Shown piece by piece: positions 28,541 to 39,688 of a stretch of 64,000 nt of DNA. The stretch is from an uncultured Chlorobiaceae bacterium. GTDB lineage: Bacteria > Bacteroidota > Chlorobiia > Chlorobiales > Chlorobiaceae. The notes beneath the pieces were generated by a model. It ran no database searches. It was given only the letters and a program-made list of their open reading frames with translations, and was not told where the DNA came from. The translations under genes and the position numbers were made by a program. How positions within the stretch are numbered: position 1 is the first letter of the stretch; every line of letters begins with the position of its first letter. The stretch is taken from contig CAINOC010000014.1 in the NCBI GenBank assembly GCA_903851385.1, positions 62,001 to 126,000 of the forward strand. The letters are read 5' to 3'.

Positions 28541-31285
28541 TCAAAAGTTATGACCGAGGCTGAAATAAAAGACGGTATCTGAAAATCCCAGCGATGAAGA
28601 GTTTGGATTTGTTGCGTTTTTAAGAAAAGCGAAAGCTTTTGAAACGGTGAACATCGCCGGGCCGAGAGGTGTTTGCCATACCAGACTGGTGCCGGTACCG
28701 TGAATAAGTTGGCCGAAAGAGATGTCATCCCTGTCATCCCAGGCATTCCCGACATTGTAATGAAGTACAATCGACGTTGGAAACAGCAAATCGAACGAGG
28801 GTTTATAGCGAAGATGTACTCCAACTGCAGCAATATCGTTGCCTGGAAGGTCATTTTCTTTAAGCCCGATAAATTGCTGGCTGTAACTGGTTCCTGGCCC
28901 CCCAAGGAAAAATTTTTCTGAGAGTGGCACGCTGATATTGCTGATGCCGAATAGTCCGGATAGCTGCAAGGTTGTCTCTTTCCCAAGGGGAATATTTTCT
29001 TCGTGCCTGCCTGACATCTGCCAGAAAACATCATGCACCTTGAACGATTCTGAAGAACTTGAATATCTGAAGTTCGTATAGCTGCCAGACGTCGGAATCA
29101 GCGGATCATCTCTCGAATCAAGAGTAAACTGTGTGCCTATGGAGAGCATCGTAATATTTGCTGTCGGCAGTCCTCCACCATTCACCTGCCCGGCATAGGA
29201 GAGCGAGTTCTGGTAGGTCATATCAACAATAAACTGGCCGTTTTTATTGATCCTTGTTCCAAACCCTGAGTTTATGCCATATTTCTGTATTCCGTAGGTG
29301 TTCGATCCATTGGAATGCGAAGAAAAAAGTGCTTTGGAAAAGGTTATATCGCGGTTATCAAAGAGATGGTCGTCATAAAAAATTCTGGACGACATGGTGA
29401 AGTGAGATGAGCTGATACGTGGAATGTTAAACTCAATGTTCACCGAGTTGTCTCTTTTTCCTGCTATCATCCACCCGCCGATAGAGCTTGTTGTTCCTCC
29501 GAGATTTTCATTTCTGAAATCAAGGAGAAACTGGGCATTGTTTATTTCATCATAACGCAATCCAAGCCTGAGCACATACGGTGTTTTTTCTTCAAGGGAA
29601 AACTTGAGCAGCGGATTCCTGCCTGTATCTGACACTGTTGTGAGTGAAACGCCATTAAATGACCCGGTATCGTAAAGGTTATCGACCGACTCTTCAGCCT
29701 TCCTGGAACTCAAAGCCTCCGTTGTGTCAACTTTTATTTCCCGCTTTATGGAAGTGATTCCCGTAATGTTCTTGTTCTGATGAATTTCTATGCTATCCGG
29801 CTTTCCTGAGGAGACCTTTACTTCCAGTGTGCCGCCTCTGAATGATGTTCGTTCTATAGTGACAAGACTGAACCCTTTGCTTCTGTATTTCTTTATCAGA
29901 GCTTCCAAAGCCTTTGTTCCTGCTGCGTTGGTATAGAGTACGCCGGTTACAGGCCTGAAACATGATTCTATTTCTTCCGTTGTAAGCGCATCAGCGGGCC
30001 CTCCAGTGAGGGTTATGCTGTTAATTCCGGGAAGAGGGTCAAGGTGAAAGGTAACTCTCTTGTTGTGGTTGTCCACTTCAGCATATACTCTTGTAAAGAG
30101 ATCTGTCGCTAAAAGGTTGTGCAGGGTTTTTACCGGCTCGACAGCATTTCTCACCATTCCCGAAACAATCAGGATCTCCTCCCTGAATTCAGGTTTCTCA
30201 CTGGAAAACTGAATTGTTTTTGCATACCGGCTTATATCGGTGCTGCGGGGAGGCTCTTTTTCCAGACTCTGTTTTATGGTTTCCGCAAGAACTTTCCCTT
30301 TGGTATAACCTTTCTCAATGAGAGAGGTTATATCAGAAAAATCGGTAGCCTTATGGTCATTGAGGTCAGGGGTAATGATCATATCTGCTCGAGCAAGCTG
30401 TGCAGGGTATTGAAGTTTTGTCAGAATAGTCAGGGTCTGATCAGCAGTTTTCCATGGCAGATCAAGTTCTCCACCGGTTTTATACATGCTGCCATGGGTA
30501 TCGACCGCAATTTTATAGTTTGCGTTGAACGTATCGAGTTCATCGACAGGTAAATTCGCAACAAGCCCACCATCAACAAGCTCATACCCGTTACGTATGA
30601 CCGGTTCAAAAAGAACCGGCAAGGTACTGCTTGCCCGCATTGCTTCAGACAGGGAGCCGGAACTGAGAGTTATTCGCTTGCCTGATACCAGATCAGTCGC
30701 TACCGCCCTGAAATTGACTGGAAGAGAGGAGAAATCACCCGTATTTTTATACATGCCGTTCAGAGCCAGGAGATCGAGGGTTTGGGTTATTTTTTGAGCG
30801 GAATTAAGAGATTTCGGCATAAGCAGTTTCAGCTTTTCGAATCTGAGTGCGATGGATGCCCGGTCGCGGATTCGTTGCTGTTCAAGAAAAATATTTGATC
30901 GTGAATAATCATTGGTAAAAGAGGTAATTGATTGCCAGGGAAGGGAGTGCGCGATTTCCTCAAGGTTCCGAGGGCTGTATCCGCAACTGTAAAGACCTCC
31001 GATAATGGCGCCTATGCTTGTACCGGCAATAAAATCCACCGGAACACCTTTTTCATCAAGAGCCTTGAGAACGCCTATCTGTGAAAGACCGTTGGCACCT
31101 CCGCCGGACAGGGCAAGACCAACCGTCTTTCTTGCCGGCCTCATATAGGGGCGCAGGGCGAAACGATGCTGCGGAAGTTCAAGTGTGTCGGGATAGACGA
31201 TTGTCGAGGCAGCGGCAGCTGGAGGAACTGTCATATCCTGCAGAAAAGCGGCTATGAGTAACGCTATGTAAAAAAGTATTCTAAT
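28541..31285 (-). CDS. Patatin-like phospholipase with C-terminal Omp85-type barrel
   Basis: A predicted type Vd (PlpD-like) outer-membrane protein. The patatin domain has the oxyanion loop LSGGGANGL, nucleophile Ser90 in GTSIG and the Asp238 of DGG. A POTRA-like segment and a 16-strand-type barrel (about 580-914) follow, ending with FYFSLGHNF, an aromatic C-terminus typical of barrels. The first ATG (31234) leaves no signal peptide. The frame extends upstream to an ATT at 31283-31285, preceded by AGGAGC seven bases before it. From there it reads [16 protein letters not shown], a clear signal peptide, so ATT is taken as the start (914 residues). Substrate lipids are unknown. Confidence 0.85.
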   Translation of the reverse strand: MRILFYIALLIAAFLQDMTVPPAAAASTIVYPDTLELPQHRFALRPYMRPARKTVGLALSGGGANGLSQIGVLKALDEKGVPVDFIAGTSIGAIIGGLYSCGYSPRNLEEIAHSLPWQSITSFTNDYSRSNIFLEQQRIRDRASIALRFEKLKLLMPKSLNSAQKITQTLDLLALNGMYKNTGDFSSLPVNFRAVATDLVSGKRITLSSGSLSEAMRASSTLPVLFEPVIRNGYELVDGGLVANLPVDELDTFNANYKIAVDTHGSMYKTGGELDLPWKTADQTLTILTKLQYPAQLARADMIITPDLNDHKATDFSDITSLIEKGYTKGKVLAETIKQSLEKEPPRSTDISRYAKTIQFSSEKPEFREEILIVSGMVRNAVEPVKTLHNLLATDLFTRVYAEVDNHNKRVTFHLDPLPGINSITLTGGPADALTTEEIESCFRPVTGVLYTNAAGTKALEALIKKYRSKGFSLVTIERTSFRGGTLEVKVSSGKPDSIEIHQNKNITGITSIKREIKVDTTEALSSRKAEESVDNLYDTGSFNGVSLTTVSDTGRNPLLKFSLEEKTPYVLRLGLRYDEINNAQFLLDFRNENLGGTTSSIGGWMIAGKRDNSVNIEFNIPRISSSHFTMSSRIFYDDHLFDNRDITFSKALFSSHSNGSNTYGIQKYGINSGFGTRINKNGQFIVDMTYQNSLSYAGQVNGGGLPTANITMLSIGTQFTLDSRDDPLIPTSGSYTNFRYSSSSESFKVHDVFWQMSGRHEENIPLGKETTLQLSGLFGISNISVPLSEKFFLGGPGTSYSQQFIGLKENDLPGNDIAAVGVHLRYKPSFDLLFPTSIVLHYNVGNAWDDRDDISFGQLIHGTGTSLVWQTPLGPAMFTVSKAFAFLKNATNPNSSSLGFSDTVFYFSLGHNF

Positions 31286-31297
31286 GGTATCGCTCCT
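31283..31297 (-). promoter_or_regulatory. Ribosome-binding site and ATT start of the patatin/Omp85 gene
   Basis: On the minus strand AGGAG (31293-31297) stands seven bases before ATT (31283-31285). No ATG, GTG or TTG exists in this frame between the stop at 31301-31303 and the ATG at 31232-31234, which itself has no such site. Confidence 0.6.
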
Positions 31298-31402
31298 GGT
31301 TCAAAATCCTCTTACAAGAGGCCTGTAAAGGCTGTTTTTGAGTTCTCATGCGGACTTTATATCTTGAGCTTTAATGTATAACCTTTACTCCTAATTGTGA
31401 AA

Positions 31403-32242
31403 ATGGCTTGGTTTAAACGGGTAAAACCCTCAATACGTCCTACCGACAAGCGTGATATGCCGGAAGGGTTGTGGTGGAAATGTGAAAAGTGCGGAGCGAT
31501 GCTTCATAAAAAACAGCTTGAAGATCATTTTTTTACCTGTTCGGAGTGTGATCACCATTTCAGGATATCCCCATATAAATATTTTTCGATTCTCTTTGAT
31601 GACGATAAGTATTGCGAGTTTGATGATCAATTGCGAGCCGCAGATCCCCTTGGTTTTACCGATACCAAAAAATATCCTGACAGGGTTTATGATACTATAG
31701 AAAAAAGCGGTAAAACGGAAGCCTGCCGCAATGCTCATGGAATCAGTGGCGGGCAGCCCCTTGTCATTTCAGCAATGGATTTTGGCTTTATCGGAGGTTC
31801 CATGGGATCGGTCGTTGGCGAAAAAATTGCTCGCGCTGTCGACAAGTCACTTGAGCTTAATGCTCCTCTCCTGATAATTTCCCAGTCCGGAGGAGCCCGA
31901 ATGATGGAAGGCGCTTTCAGTCTCATGCAGATGGCTAAAACTGCAGCCCGTCTTACCCGTCTCAGTGAAAGAAAACTGCCGTACATCTCCCTTTTGACCG
32001 ACCCGACCATGGGAGGCATCAGCGCCTCCTTTGCCATGCTTGGCGATCTCAACATCAGTGAGCCTAAAGCTCTTATTGGTTTTGCAGGTCCCAGGGTGAT
32101 CAGGGATACCATCAAAAGAGATTTACCTGAAGGATTTCAACGCGCCGAATTCCTGTTTGATCATGGGTTTCTTGATCGTATCATTCATCGCAGGGATCTG
32201 AAAACCGAGCTAGTCAGTCTCCTCAGCATGCTGAAAGTCTAG
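31403..32242 (+). CDS. accD: Acetyl-CoA carboxylase carboxyltransferase subunit beta
   Basis: With AccA it transfers carboxyl from carboxybiotin to acetyl-CoA, the first step of fatty-acid synthesis. The 279-residue protein has the N-terminal zinc ribbon (CEKC and CSEC), then the crotonase-fold core with [29 protein letters not shown] and [19 protein letters not shown] 31403 ([10 protein letters not shown]) fits the family better than GTG 31397. Its last 4 bases overlap the convergent thyX. Confidence 0.95.
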   Translation: MAWFKRVKPSIRPTDKRDMPEGLWWKCEKCGAMLHKKQLEDHFFTCSECDHHFRISPYKYFSILFDDDKYCEFDDQLRAADPLGFTDTKKYPDRVYDTIEKSGKTEACRNAHGISGGQPLVISAMDFGFIGGSMGSVVGEKIARAVDKSLELNAPLLIISQSGGARMMEGAFSLMQMAKTAARLTRLSERKLPYISLLTDPTMGGISASFAMLGDLNISEPKALIGFAGPRVIRDTIKRDLPEGFQRAEFLFDHGFLDRIIHRRDLKTELVSLLSMLKV

Positions 32243-32889
32243 AGCCAGCCGAGTGCTGCAGCAGTAACAGGGAACTGTTCCATGAATATCTTTTTGATTG
32301 CAATGGCAATTTCCCTGTGCTCTTGTTGTGTGCTTTTGTCAGTCCGTACCTCCAGATAGTGTATCCAGCTTCTTACAGAACCCTTCATATAGAGTTTTGT
32401 CCGGGTACCGAGGGGCAGCAGTACTCTTGCGCACTCCTTGGCAATTCCCTTTTCAAGAGCGCTCTTGTATTGTTCAAGCGCCAAACCGGCAACACGCTCC
32501 TGCGCTTCGTCAAACCAGTTTTTTGTCGATTCGTCAAGATCGTTTAGCGAGTTTTGCCTGTTTTTGCTGTCCTGGCGTCTTGGCTCGTATCGTTCAATTT
32601 CCTGAACTTCAGCGTACCGTTGAGAAAACTCCTGGAACTGAAAGCTTCTATGCCGGAGAATCTGTGGAGAGATAGCTCTTGACGTCACAATTTCAACGCT
32701 CATATCCACCATTTCAAAGACGCTCCAGTGTTTATGCGTTATACAATAGGCGAGCAGCTTTTCATAATCAGGAGTTTCCTGGTGAGGGCTCGATACCCTT
32801 GCGCAGTAAGCAATCAGACCTTCAGGAGTAAGTGGCTGGTTTTCAACCTGGATAAGCGGAGCTGTGACGGCAATGAGGCGTACCTGCAT
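32239..32889 (-). CDS. thyX: Flavin-dependent thymidylate synthase
   Basis: Makes dTMP from dUMP using methylene-tetrahydrofolate and reduced flavin, replacing ThyA. The 216-residue length fits. The ThyX motif RHR-x7-S is present ([11 protein letters not shown]), followed by QRYAEV. The nucleotide-binding region ([22 protein letters not shown]) and C-terminal region are intact. It is convergent with accD with a 4-base overlap and has its promoter in the gap shared with divergent clpP. Confidence 0.95.
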   Translation of the reverse strand: MQVRLIAVTAPLIQVENQPLTPEGLIAYCARVSSPHQETPDYEKLLAYCITHKHWSVFEMVDMSVEIVTSRAISPQILRHRSFQFQEFSQRYAEVQEIERYEPRRQDSKNRQNSLNDLDESTKNWFDEAQERVAGLALEQYKSALEKGIAKECARVLLPLGTRTKLYMKGSVRSWIHYLEVRTDKSTQQEHREIAIAIKKIFMEQFPVTAAALGWL

Positions 32890-33052
32890 GTTCCTCTATA
32901 ATTTTAATCATTGATTTTTCAAAGAGTGAAATTTACTTCCATTTTGGTCAAAACCATCCTTTTTTGCTAATTGGAACCGGATTTCTTGATTTGTTGTTAT
33001 CACTACGTATTTTAACTATTTCTATTCCGAATTCGGCAAGTCGGTTCTATAA

Positions 33053-33071
33053 GGAACGGCAGTTCCGTTCC
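33053..33071 (+). promoter_or_regulatory. Hairpin in the clpP leader
   Basis: GGAACGG (33053-33059) and CCGTTCC (33065-33071) pair perfectly around CAGTT, 48 bases before the clpP start. A 10-base palindrome CCGAATTCGG lies at 33027-33036. The stem is followed by GGTCTGATTTTTAT, so it may attenuate transcription. It does not resemble a CIRCE element. Confidence 0.4.
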
Positions 33072-33118
33072 GGTCTGATTTTTATAAAGGTTTTCAAACT
33101 TCAAACGCAAGGGCACTT

Positions 33119-33796
33119 ATGGCAAATATTAATTTTGGTTTTGAGCATCATGCCAAAAAAATGTATTCGGGAGCTATAGAAGAGAGTATCACCAACTCTC
33201 TTGTTCCCATGGTTATAGAAACTTCAGGACGGGGCGAAAGAGCCTTTGATATTTTTTCAAGGCTGTTGCGTGAACGTATTATTTTTCTCGGCAGCGGCAT
33301 AGACGAACATGTCGCAGGACTGATCATGGCCCAGCTTATTTTTCTTGAATCAGAGGATCCTGAACGCGATATCTATATCTACGTGAACTCCCCGGGCGGA
33401 AGTGTATCAGCAGGGCTTGGGATCTACGATACCATTCAGTATATCCGTCCTGATGTTTCAACAGTCTGTGTCGGCATGGCAGCAAGCATGGGCGCATTTC
33501 TTCTTGCAAGTGGAGCAAAAGGCAAGAGGGCGTCGCTTCCTCACTCCAGGATTATGATTCACCAGCCATCAGGCGGTGCACATGGGCAGGAAACCGATAT
33601 CATTATTCAGGCGCGTGAAATTGAAAAGATCCGCCACCTGCTTGATGAGCTGCTTGCCCGCCATACCGGTAAGGACGTAACGCAGGTCAGGGAGGATTCA
33701 GAAAGGGATCGCTGGATGAATGCGCAGGAAGCGCTCGATTATGGTCTTATCGACTCAATTTTCGAGAAACGTCCAATGCCTGAAAAGAAAGCCTGA
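33119..33796 (+). CDS. clpP: ATP-dependent Clp protease proteolytic subunit
   Basis: Serine protease core of the Clp machine, degrading unfolded proteins with ClpX or ClpA/C. The catalytic triad can be placed: Ser123 in GMAASMG, His148 in IMIHQPSGG, and Asp193 in [10 protein letters not shown]. The protein has 225 residues, slightly longer than the usual 195-210 because of extra residues at both ends. A hairpin in the leader may regulate it. clpX is not adjacent. valS follows 57 bases later. Confidence 0.96.
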   Translation: MANINFGFEHHAKKMYSGAIEESITNSLVPMVIETSGRGERAFDIFSRLLRERIIFLGSGIDEHVAGLIMAQLIFLESEDPERDIYIYVNSPGGSVSAGLGIYDTIQYIRPDVSTVCVGMAASMGAFLLASGAKGKRASLPHSRIMIHQPSGGAHGQETDIIIQAREIEKIRHLLDELLARHTGKDVTQVREDSERDRWMNAQEALDYGLIDSIFEKRPMPEKKA

Positions 33797-33853
33797 TCCG
33801 GCCGATCCGTTTATTCACATTTTTACTTATCAGCAGTAACCGATTTTTTTATC

Positions 33854-36565
33854 ATGAGCGATTCAGTGGCCTCTTTCAATCTGGAAAAAACCTATAACCA
33901 TCACGATGTAGAAGACCGCTGGAGAAGTTCTCACTGGGAGGCGCTCGGCAGTTTCCATGCCGAAAGCTCAAGTGTTCTGGAGAAGAATAAAACTCCATAT
34001 ACTGTTCTTATGCCTCCTCCCAATGTTACGGGAAGCCTTACGCTCGGTCATGTACTGAATCATACGCTGCAGGATATTTTTATTCGTTACAACAGAATGA
34101 CAGGTCATGAGGCCCTGTGGCTTCCCGGTACCGATCATGCGGGGATAGCGACCCAGACGGTTGTTGAGAGAAAACTTAAAAAAGAGGGGATAACCCGCCA
34201 CGATCTCGGACGAAAAGAGTTTCTCAACCACGTATGGCAGTGGAGGGAGGAGTACGGTGGTCTCATTCTCAAGCAGCTTCGTCGCCTCGGTATCTCATGC
34301 GACTGGCGACGTAACCTCTTCACTATGGATGAAGGTGCTTCGCAAGCTGTTGTCAACGCTTTTATTACGCTCTATCGCGACGGCTTGATTTACCGTGGTA
34401 CCCGCATCATCAACTGGTGCCCAGTCTCACAGACGGCACTTTCTGATGAAGAAGTTATCATGAAACCTCGTCGTGATAATCTTGTCTATGTGCAGTACGC
34501 TCTTGTCCGCCATCCCGGACGATACATTACCATTGCGACCGTCAGGCCCGAAACCATTCTCGGTGATGTGGCAATTGCAGTCAACCCCCGAGATCCCCGC
34601 TATCTTGATCTGGTCGGCGAACTTGCCATTGTGCCGGTCGCAGGAAGGCATATCCCGATCATTGCGGACGATTATGTTGATATTGACTTCGGTACCGGTG
34701 CATTGAAAATAACCCCGGCACACGATGCAAATGATTATGAAGTCGGCAAACGCCACAATCTTCAGGCAATATCGGTTGTCGGCAAAGACGGGAGAATGAC
34801 TGATGAGTACGGCTACGCCGGTATGGACCGGTTTGATGCGCGTACAAAAATTCTCACCGATCTCGAAGAGCTGGGTAACCTGGTCCGGGTCGAAGAGTAT
34901 GAACACAATGTAGGGTATTCCGAAAGGGCGGACGTCGTTGTTGAGCCATACCTTTCCGAGCAGTGGTTTGTCAAAATGTCGCCTCTGGCTGAGCGCGCGC
35001 TTGAAGTTGTCAATGACGGAGAAATCCGGTTTCATCCCCCGCACTGGATCAACACCTACCGCCACTGGATGGGAAATATAAAGGACTGGTGTATCTCTCG
35101 CCAGCTCTGGTGGGGGCACCGTATTCCTGCCTGGTACGACACCGAAGGGAAGGTCTGGGTTGCAGCCTCTTACGAAGAAGCGTGTCATCTTGCCGGTACC
35201 GACAAGCTTGTCCAGGACGATGATGTGCTCGATACATGGTTCTCCTCCTGGCTATGGCCGCTTACAACGCTTGGATGGACCGATACCAAAAGTGACAATG
35301 ATAACCTGAGAGCCTTTTATCCAACCGATACGCTGGTAACCGGACCGGACATCATTTTTTTCTGGGTTGCCAGAATGATTATGGCGGGACTCTATTTCAA
35401 AGGAGAGGTCCCATTCCGTGACGTTTATTTTACCAGCATTATCCGTGACATGAAAGGCAGGAAACTGTCGAAGTCTCTCGGTAACTCCCCCGATCCTATC
35501 AAGGTCATGGACACCTATGGGACGGACGCTCTTCGCTTCACCATCATTTACATTGCTCCTCTGGGTCAGGATGTGCTGTTCGGGGAGGAGAAGTGTGAAC
35601 TCGGTCGGAATTTTGCCACAAAAATATGGAACGCCTCACGTCTTGTGTTTATGCAGCGTGAGAAGTATTTCGCAGATCATGATGAGTTTGCTGCTGTTTT
35701 TCAGAATTTTGATCCGCGTTCAGGCGATTTTGATCTGACAGGGCAGTGGCTTCTTGCAGGGTATCACGATATGCTCGACCGCTATCATGCCGCGTTCAGT
35801 CAGTTCAGGGTTAATGATATTGTCCGGTTGCTCTACGACTTCTTCTGGGGCGATTACTGCGGCTGGTACCTTGAAGCGCTCAAAGTTCAACTCACCGGAG
35901 ATGTGACGCGCGAGGAAGCCCAGAACGCAGTTTGTCTTGCTGTTCATGTTCTTGAGGGATTCCTTAAGGCATTGCATCCGGTCATGCCTTTTATTACAGA
36001 CGAGATATGGCATCAGATTCTTCAGCGTCCTTCAGTTGAGAGTATTGCTCTTTCGCCGATGCCCCTTTCCGATCCGGAGTTCCGCAGTCTGGATGTTCAA
36101 GGGTTTACCCTGATTCAGAAACTGATTACTGAGATACGAAGCCTTCGCTCATTGTTCGGTGTTCCGCACAACAGCGAGGCGGAAGTTCTCCTCTGGCCTT
36201 CCAGCGACCAGGATCGCCGCATATTTGAGTCAAATCTTTCGCTTATTGCTGCGCTTGGCCAATGTATTCCAAAGTTGATGACAGATGGAGAGAAGCCACG
36301 ACATGCCGCCGGATCTGTCGTTGAGGGTAATGAACTATTTGTGATGCTTGAGGGGTTAATATCGTTTGACAAGGAGCGTGAACGACTTCAGAAAGAGATT
36401 AAAAATATTTCTTCCTATGTAAGTTCGGTCCGTAAAAAACTTTCAAACGCCGGTTTTGTTGATAATGCTCCTGCGGAAGTCATTGATAAAGAGCGTGAAA
36501 AACTCAAGGATGCTGAGGATAATCTTGCAAAACTGAACAGCAACTTAACGGTGCTCAATGATTGA
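33854..36565 (+). CDS. valS: Valyl-tRNA synthetase
   Basis: Charges tRNA-Val and edits threonine. The class I synthetase of 903 residues has the HIGH-like motif as LTLGHVLNH (63-70) and KMSKS as KLSKS (537-541). The editing domain carries [17 protein letters not shown] and [16 protein letters not shown]. The anticodon-binding domain and a C-terminal coiled coil (about 840-903) complete it. All parts are intact and the length is normal. Confidence 0.97.
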   Translation: MSDSVASFNLEKTYNHHDVEDRWRSSHWEALGSFHAESSSVLEKNKTPYTVLMPPPNVTGSLTLGHVLNHTLQDIFIRYNRMTGHEALWLPGTDHAGIATQTVVERKLKKEGITRHDLGRKEFLNHVWQWREEYGGLILKQLRRLGISCDWRRNLFTMDEGASQAVVNAFITLYRDGLIYRGTRIINWCPVSQTALSDEEVIMKPRRDNLVYVQYALVRHPGRYITIATVRPETILGDVAIAVNPRDPRYLDLVGELAIVPVAGRHIPIIADDYVDIDFGTGALKITPAHDANDYEVGKRHNLQAISVVGKDGRMTDEYGYAGMDRFDARTKILTDLEELGNLVRVEEYEHNVGYSERADVVVEPYLSEQWFVKMSPLAERALEVVNDGEIRFHPPHWINTYRHWMGNIKDWCISRQLWWGHRIPAWYDTEGKVWVAASYEEACHLAGTDKLVQDDDVLDTWFSSWLWPLTTLGWTDTKSDNDNLRAFYPTDTLVTGPDIIFFWVARMIMAGLYFKGEVPFRDVYFTSIIRDMKGRKLSKSLGNSPDPIKVMDTYGTDALRFTIIYIAPLGQDVLFGEEKCELGRNFATKIWNASRLVFMQREKYFADHDEFAAVFQNFDPRSGDFDLTGQWLLAGYHDMLDRYHAAFSQFRVNDIVRLLYDFFWGDYCGWYLEALKVQLTGDVTREEAQNAVCLAVHVLEGFLKALHPVMPFITDEIWHQILQRPSVESIALSPMPLSDPEFRSLDVQGFTLIQKLITEIRSLRSLFGVPHNSEAEVLLWPSSDQDRRIFESNLSLIAALGQCIPKLMTDGEKPRHAAGSVVEGNELFVMLEGLISFDKERERLQKEIKNISSYVSSVRKKLSNAGFVDNAPAEVIDKEREKLKDAEDNLAKLNSNLTVLND

Positions 36566-36734
36566 GTAGTGGGTTTCTTGTATAAAAATTTTATATACCT
36601 CTATGGTGAGAGGAAAGAAAAAAATCGTTTTTTTAGATTTAATCACCCTGAAATGATATTTTGTGGTTTTTTCAGTATCACGTCAGCCATCAGGACAGGT
36701 TTAAATCGCTGAAGTTCGCAAGGGAGAAGACAGC

Positions 36735-37634
36735 ATGAGGCAGCTTAAAATAAGCAAACAGATAACAAATCGCGAGAGCCTTTCTCTCGATCGTTACCTG
36801 CAGGAAATAGGAAAATATGATTTATTGACAGCCGAAGATGAGGTCAAATTGACCAAGGCAATCAAAGAGGGCTTTGATATGCCGGTTGATACGACCGAAT
36901 ACAAAAGGGCTAAGCGTGCGCTTGATAAATTGATTAAAGGAAATTTACGATTTGTCGTTTCTGTTGCCAAGCAGTATCAGAACCAGGGGCTTACCCTTGG
37001 CGATCTGATCAACGAAGGCAATCTTGGTCTGATCAAGGCGGCAAAGCGTTTTGATGAAACCCGCGGATTCAAGTTCATCTCTTATGCGGTATGGTGGATT
37101 CGTCAGTCGATTCTTCAGGCATTGGCCGAGCAGTCGAGAATTGTAAGGCTTCCCCTGAACAGGGTCGGTACTCTCAATAAGATCAGCAAGGCATACAGCC
37201 AGCTTGAGCAGGAATTTGAGCGTGATCCCAATACACGGGAACTTGCCACTCTTCTCGAAATGGATTCACAGGATGTCGCTGATACGCTTAAAATTGCCGG
37301 AAGGCATGTATCGGTTGATGCGCCATTTGCTCAAGGTGACGATAACCGCCTGCTCGATGTGCTGCAGAATGATGGCCATTTACCTGATTATGGTCTTAAC
37401 CGGGACTCTTTAACACTTGAAGTTGAACGTTCACTCTCTGTTCTTGCCCCGAGAGAGGCTGACGTTATCAAGTCCTACTTCGGAATCGGCATGGACAACC
37501 CGCTCACTCTTGAGGAGATTGGAGAGAAATTCAAGCTCACCAGAGAGCGTGTCAGGCAGATCAAGGAAAAAGCAATACGCCGTTTAAGGCAGTCAGCATA
37601 CAGCAAAATTCTCAAGGAGTATATCGGAAGCTGA
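36735..37634 (+). CDS. rpoD: Primary RNA polymerase sigma factor (RpoD/SigA, short form)
   Basis: 299 residues. The protein begins [26 protein letters not shown], so region 1.1 is absent, as in Bacteroidetes/Chlorobi primary sigma factors. Region 1.2, region 2 ([32 protein letters not shown], with [10 protein letters not shown] for -10 recognition), region 3 and region 4 ([29 protein letters not shown]) are complete. AAGGGAGAAGACAGC gives a good ribosome-binding site. It ends convergently with the DUF62 gene, 100 bases apart. Confidence 0.95.
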   Translation: MRQLKISKQITNRESLSLDRYLQEIGKYDLLTAEDEVKLTKAIKEGFDMPVDTTEYKRAKRALDKLIKGNLRFVVSVAKQYQNQGLTLGDLINEGNLGLIKAAKRFDETRGFKFISYAVWWIRQSILQALAEQSRIVRLPLNRVGTLNKISKAYSQLEQEFERDPNTRELATLLEMDSQDVADTLKIAGRHVSVDAPFAQGDDNRLLDVLQNDGHLPDYGLNRDSLTLEVERSLSVLAPREADVIKSYFGIGMDNPLTLEEIGEKFKLTRERVRQIKEKAIRRLRQSAYSKILKEYIGS

Positions 37635-37734
37635 TTGACGCAGTCAGTATCTCCGTTTTCCAGGTTATGCAGAGTGAGGAGCTCAGGCTACATCGATTTG
37701 CCGGGACTCCTTTCTTGGTTTTAGGCCGGCCTGA

Positions 37735-38541
37735 TCAGGATCGTATTGAAAGTTTTACCGGATATCCTTCTTTCAGCCCGAGTCTTTCTGCTGCACTGCC
37801 GTTTCTCACTGCAATCTCTATCATCCCGCTGCACCCCGTATAGGCAAGCAGTTCCTGATCAGACACATCACTATAGGTGGTGACAACCGGAATCTGGTTG
37901 CCGTTGTCCACTAATACCATCCAGTGCTTTTCGGTATCAAACAGTTCTGAGTCAAAAGAGGTGACCAGATTGCCGAACTGATCGGTATAAATGACGCTTC
38001 CATCCCAGGTCTCCCCCTGATCACAGCTATTGCAGTGCGGCATTTGAATCTTTATGCAATACGATGGGTCAATGGCTTTGCCAAGTTCTTGAAGTGAACC
38101 GCCGGTCGCAAGATGCGCTGCTACGGGCGAAAAAACATCCCTGCCATGAAAGGTTGAACTTCGAAAAGGGAGCATGTATTGCGGCTCTGTAATGGATACA
38201 GAGCGCGATATGTTCCGGGTTTGAAAAATAGCGGTGAGCAGCCCGTTATCCGGCGCAAGAAAGATCTGTTTGTCGGTTTCAACAGCGATTGCCTGGCGTG
38301 TCGATCCTACTCCCGGATCGACAACAGAGATAATAATCGATTTTTCCGGCAGAAAAGGCACCGACTTGCCAAGAAAGAAAGCGCCTTGTGCAATGTTTTG
38401 AGGTGCTATGGAGTGAGTAAGGTCAATAATCTGAACAGAAGGTGCACGTGAAAGAATGACTCCTTTCATTTGCCCGACATAGGTGTCATGCACTCCGAAA
38501 TCGGTCATCAGAACAATAGTGCGGGGGGATTCTCTATGCAT
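37735..38541 (-). CDS. DUF62 S-adenosylmethionine hydroxide adenosyltransferase (SAM hydrolase)-like protein
   Basis: 268 residues of the fluorinase/chlorinase-like fold. MTDFGVHDTYVGQMKGVIL, VVDPGVGSTRQAIAV, LAPDNGLLT and STFHGRDVFSPVAAHLA match the DUF62 family that cleaves SAM to adenosine and methionine using water. The halide-specific loop of true fluorinases is not expected here, so simple SAM hydrolysis is the likely activity. It begins 8 bases after the LptG-like gene, in one operon with the M16 protease. Confidence 0.85.
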   Translation of the reverse strand: MHRESPRTIVLMTDFGVHDTYVGQMKGVILSRAPSVQIIDLTHSIAPQNIAQGAFFLGKSVPFLPEKSIIISVVDPGVGSTRQAIAVETDKQIFLAPDNGLLTAIFQTRNISRSVSITEPQYMLPFRSSTFHGRDVFSPVAAHLATGGSLQELGKAIDPSYCIKIQMPHCNSCDQGETWDGSVIYTDQFGNLVTSFDSELFDTEKHWMVLVDNGNQIPVVTTYSDVSDQELLAYTGCSGMIEIAVRNGSAAERLGLKEGYPVKLSIRS

Positions 38542-38549
38542 TTACTCTC

Positions 38550-39626
38550 TTAATCTATTGCGGTTTTATAAATCGTATACCCGATACCAAGAAAGAGAAT
38601 ATTCGGCAGCCATGCGGCAAGCATAGGGTTTAAAATTCCCTGATATCCTGCTATCGCAATGGTTTTCTGCAGCGCGAGAAAGAGAAACCCTATAAACAGG
38701 GTGATACTTATTTCAGACGCAAGCCCTTCACGTTTCTTTTTTGCCGACAACGGCACACCAATCAGAATAATAATGATAGAAGCGAATGGTAAGGCGATCT
38801 TTGAGTGAAGCTTGACCATGGATCGTTCAAGCCCTGAAAATCCTGCCTTTTCTTTGTCTGCAAGATAGTAGTAATGCCTGATGATGTTCATTGCTTCCGG
38901 TTGCAGATTCAGTTCCTCAAGAGAGTGCGGTGTCAGGCTGAGCTTTATTGGTTCCAGGGCTACTGTTTTCAGCTGGTCACTGTTTCCGGTAAAATGACGG
39001 GTTGAAGCATTCCGCATGATCCACTCTCCGATTGTGGCGTCATATCGCATTGAATCAGCATCAGTCCGCATTCTGAGGTGAGAGCCGCTGAATTCCTCTA
39101 CGGAAACACCCTTGGCGTTTGACCGTGTAGTATCAAAAGATTTTAACGACACGATACGGTTGCCTGATTCAAGAATATGCAGAGTCTCTATTTTCTGAGG
39201 GCGTTCAGAGTTACTTTGTAAATGCTGCTCAAAGGCAGTAATGCCGGTAAATGCTTCAGGCGCCAACCAGCAGGCATTATAAAGATTTATGCAGCAGATA
39301 ATAACCCCGCCTGCCAAAAAAGGTGTCAGCAACTGGCGCATACTGACCCCTGCAGATCGAATGGCAGAAAGTTCGCCTGAACCGGAGAGTTTTCCCGCAA
39401 CAAGTATGGATGAGAGCAGTACACCGACTGGAGATGTTACCAGCAGGGTAGAAGGTACTGAAAGAAGGTAATATCGGGCAATCTCCATAAAGCTGAGATT
39501 CCTGTCCATGAAATCATCAAGTTTCTCAACCATATTGATAAGAATGAACAGGAAAACAAAAACTACGCACGTAAAGAGAAATGTCTTTGCAAACTGCCTG
39601 AATATGTAACGATTGAGAATCTTCAT
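38550..39626 (-). CDS. LptF/LptG-type lipopolysaccharide export permease
   Basis: Inner-membrane component of the LPS exporter. 358 residues with an N-terminal helix pair (ILNRYIFRQFAKTF then FVFLFILINMVEKLDDF), a further pair around LLVTSPVGVLLSSILVAGKL and LTPFLAGGVIICCINLY, a periplasmic beta-jellyroll domain, and two or three C-terminal helices (ALPFASIIIILIGVPLSAKKKREG, ISITLFIGFLFLALQ). This is the YjgP/YjgQ layout. Whether it is LptF or LptG is not settled by sequence, and the partner is not adjacent. Confidence 0.88.
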   Translation of the reverse strand: MKILNRYIFRQFAKTFLFTCVVFVFLFILINMVEKLDDFMDRNLSFMEIARYYLLSVPSTLLVTSPVGVLLSSILVAGKLSGSGELSAIRSAGVSMRQLLTPFLAGGVIICCINLYNACWLAPEAFTGITAFEQHLQSNSERPQKIETLHILESGNRIVSLKSFDTTRSNAKGVSVEEFSGSHLRMRTDADSMRYDATIGEWIMRNASTRHFTGNSDQLKTVALEPIKLSLTPHSLEELNLQPEAMNIIRHYYYLADKEKAGFSGLERSMVKLHSKIALPFASIIIILIGVPLSAKKKREGLASEISITLFIGFLFLALQKTIAIAGYQGILNPMLAAWLPNILFLGIGYTIYKTAID

Positions 39627-39688
39627 GGAATTCTATCAGTAATAACCCTCATTCATGCAAACTTCAGGCAGGTTTCGATCCGCTAAGT

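Noticed and set aside
28462-29034. Long N-terminal extension of surE
   Set aside because: It runs antiframe through the patatin/Omp85 gene and the SurE similarity begins only at [16 protein letters not shown].
32964-33179. 71-codon plus-strand frame before clpP
   Set aside because: It overlaps the clpP start in another frame and covers the leader hairpins; no recognisable protein.
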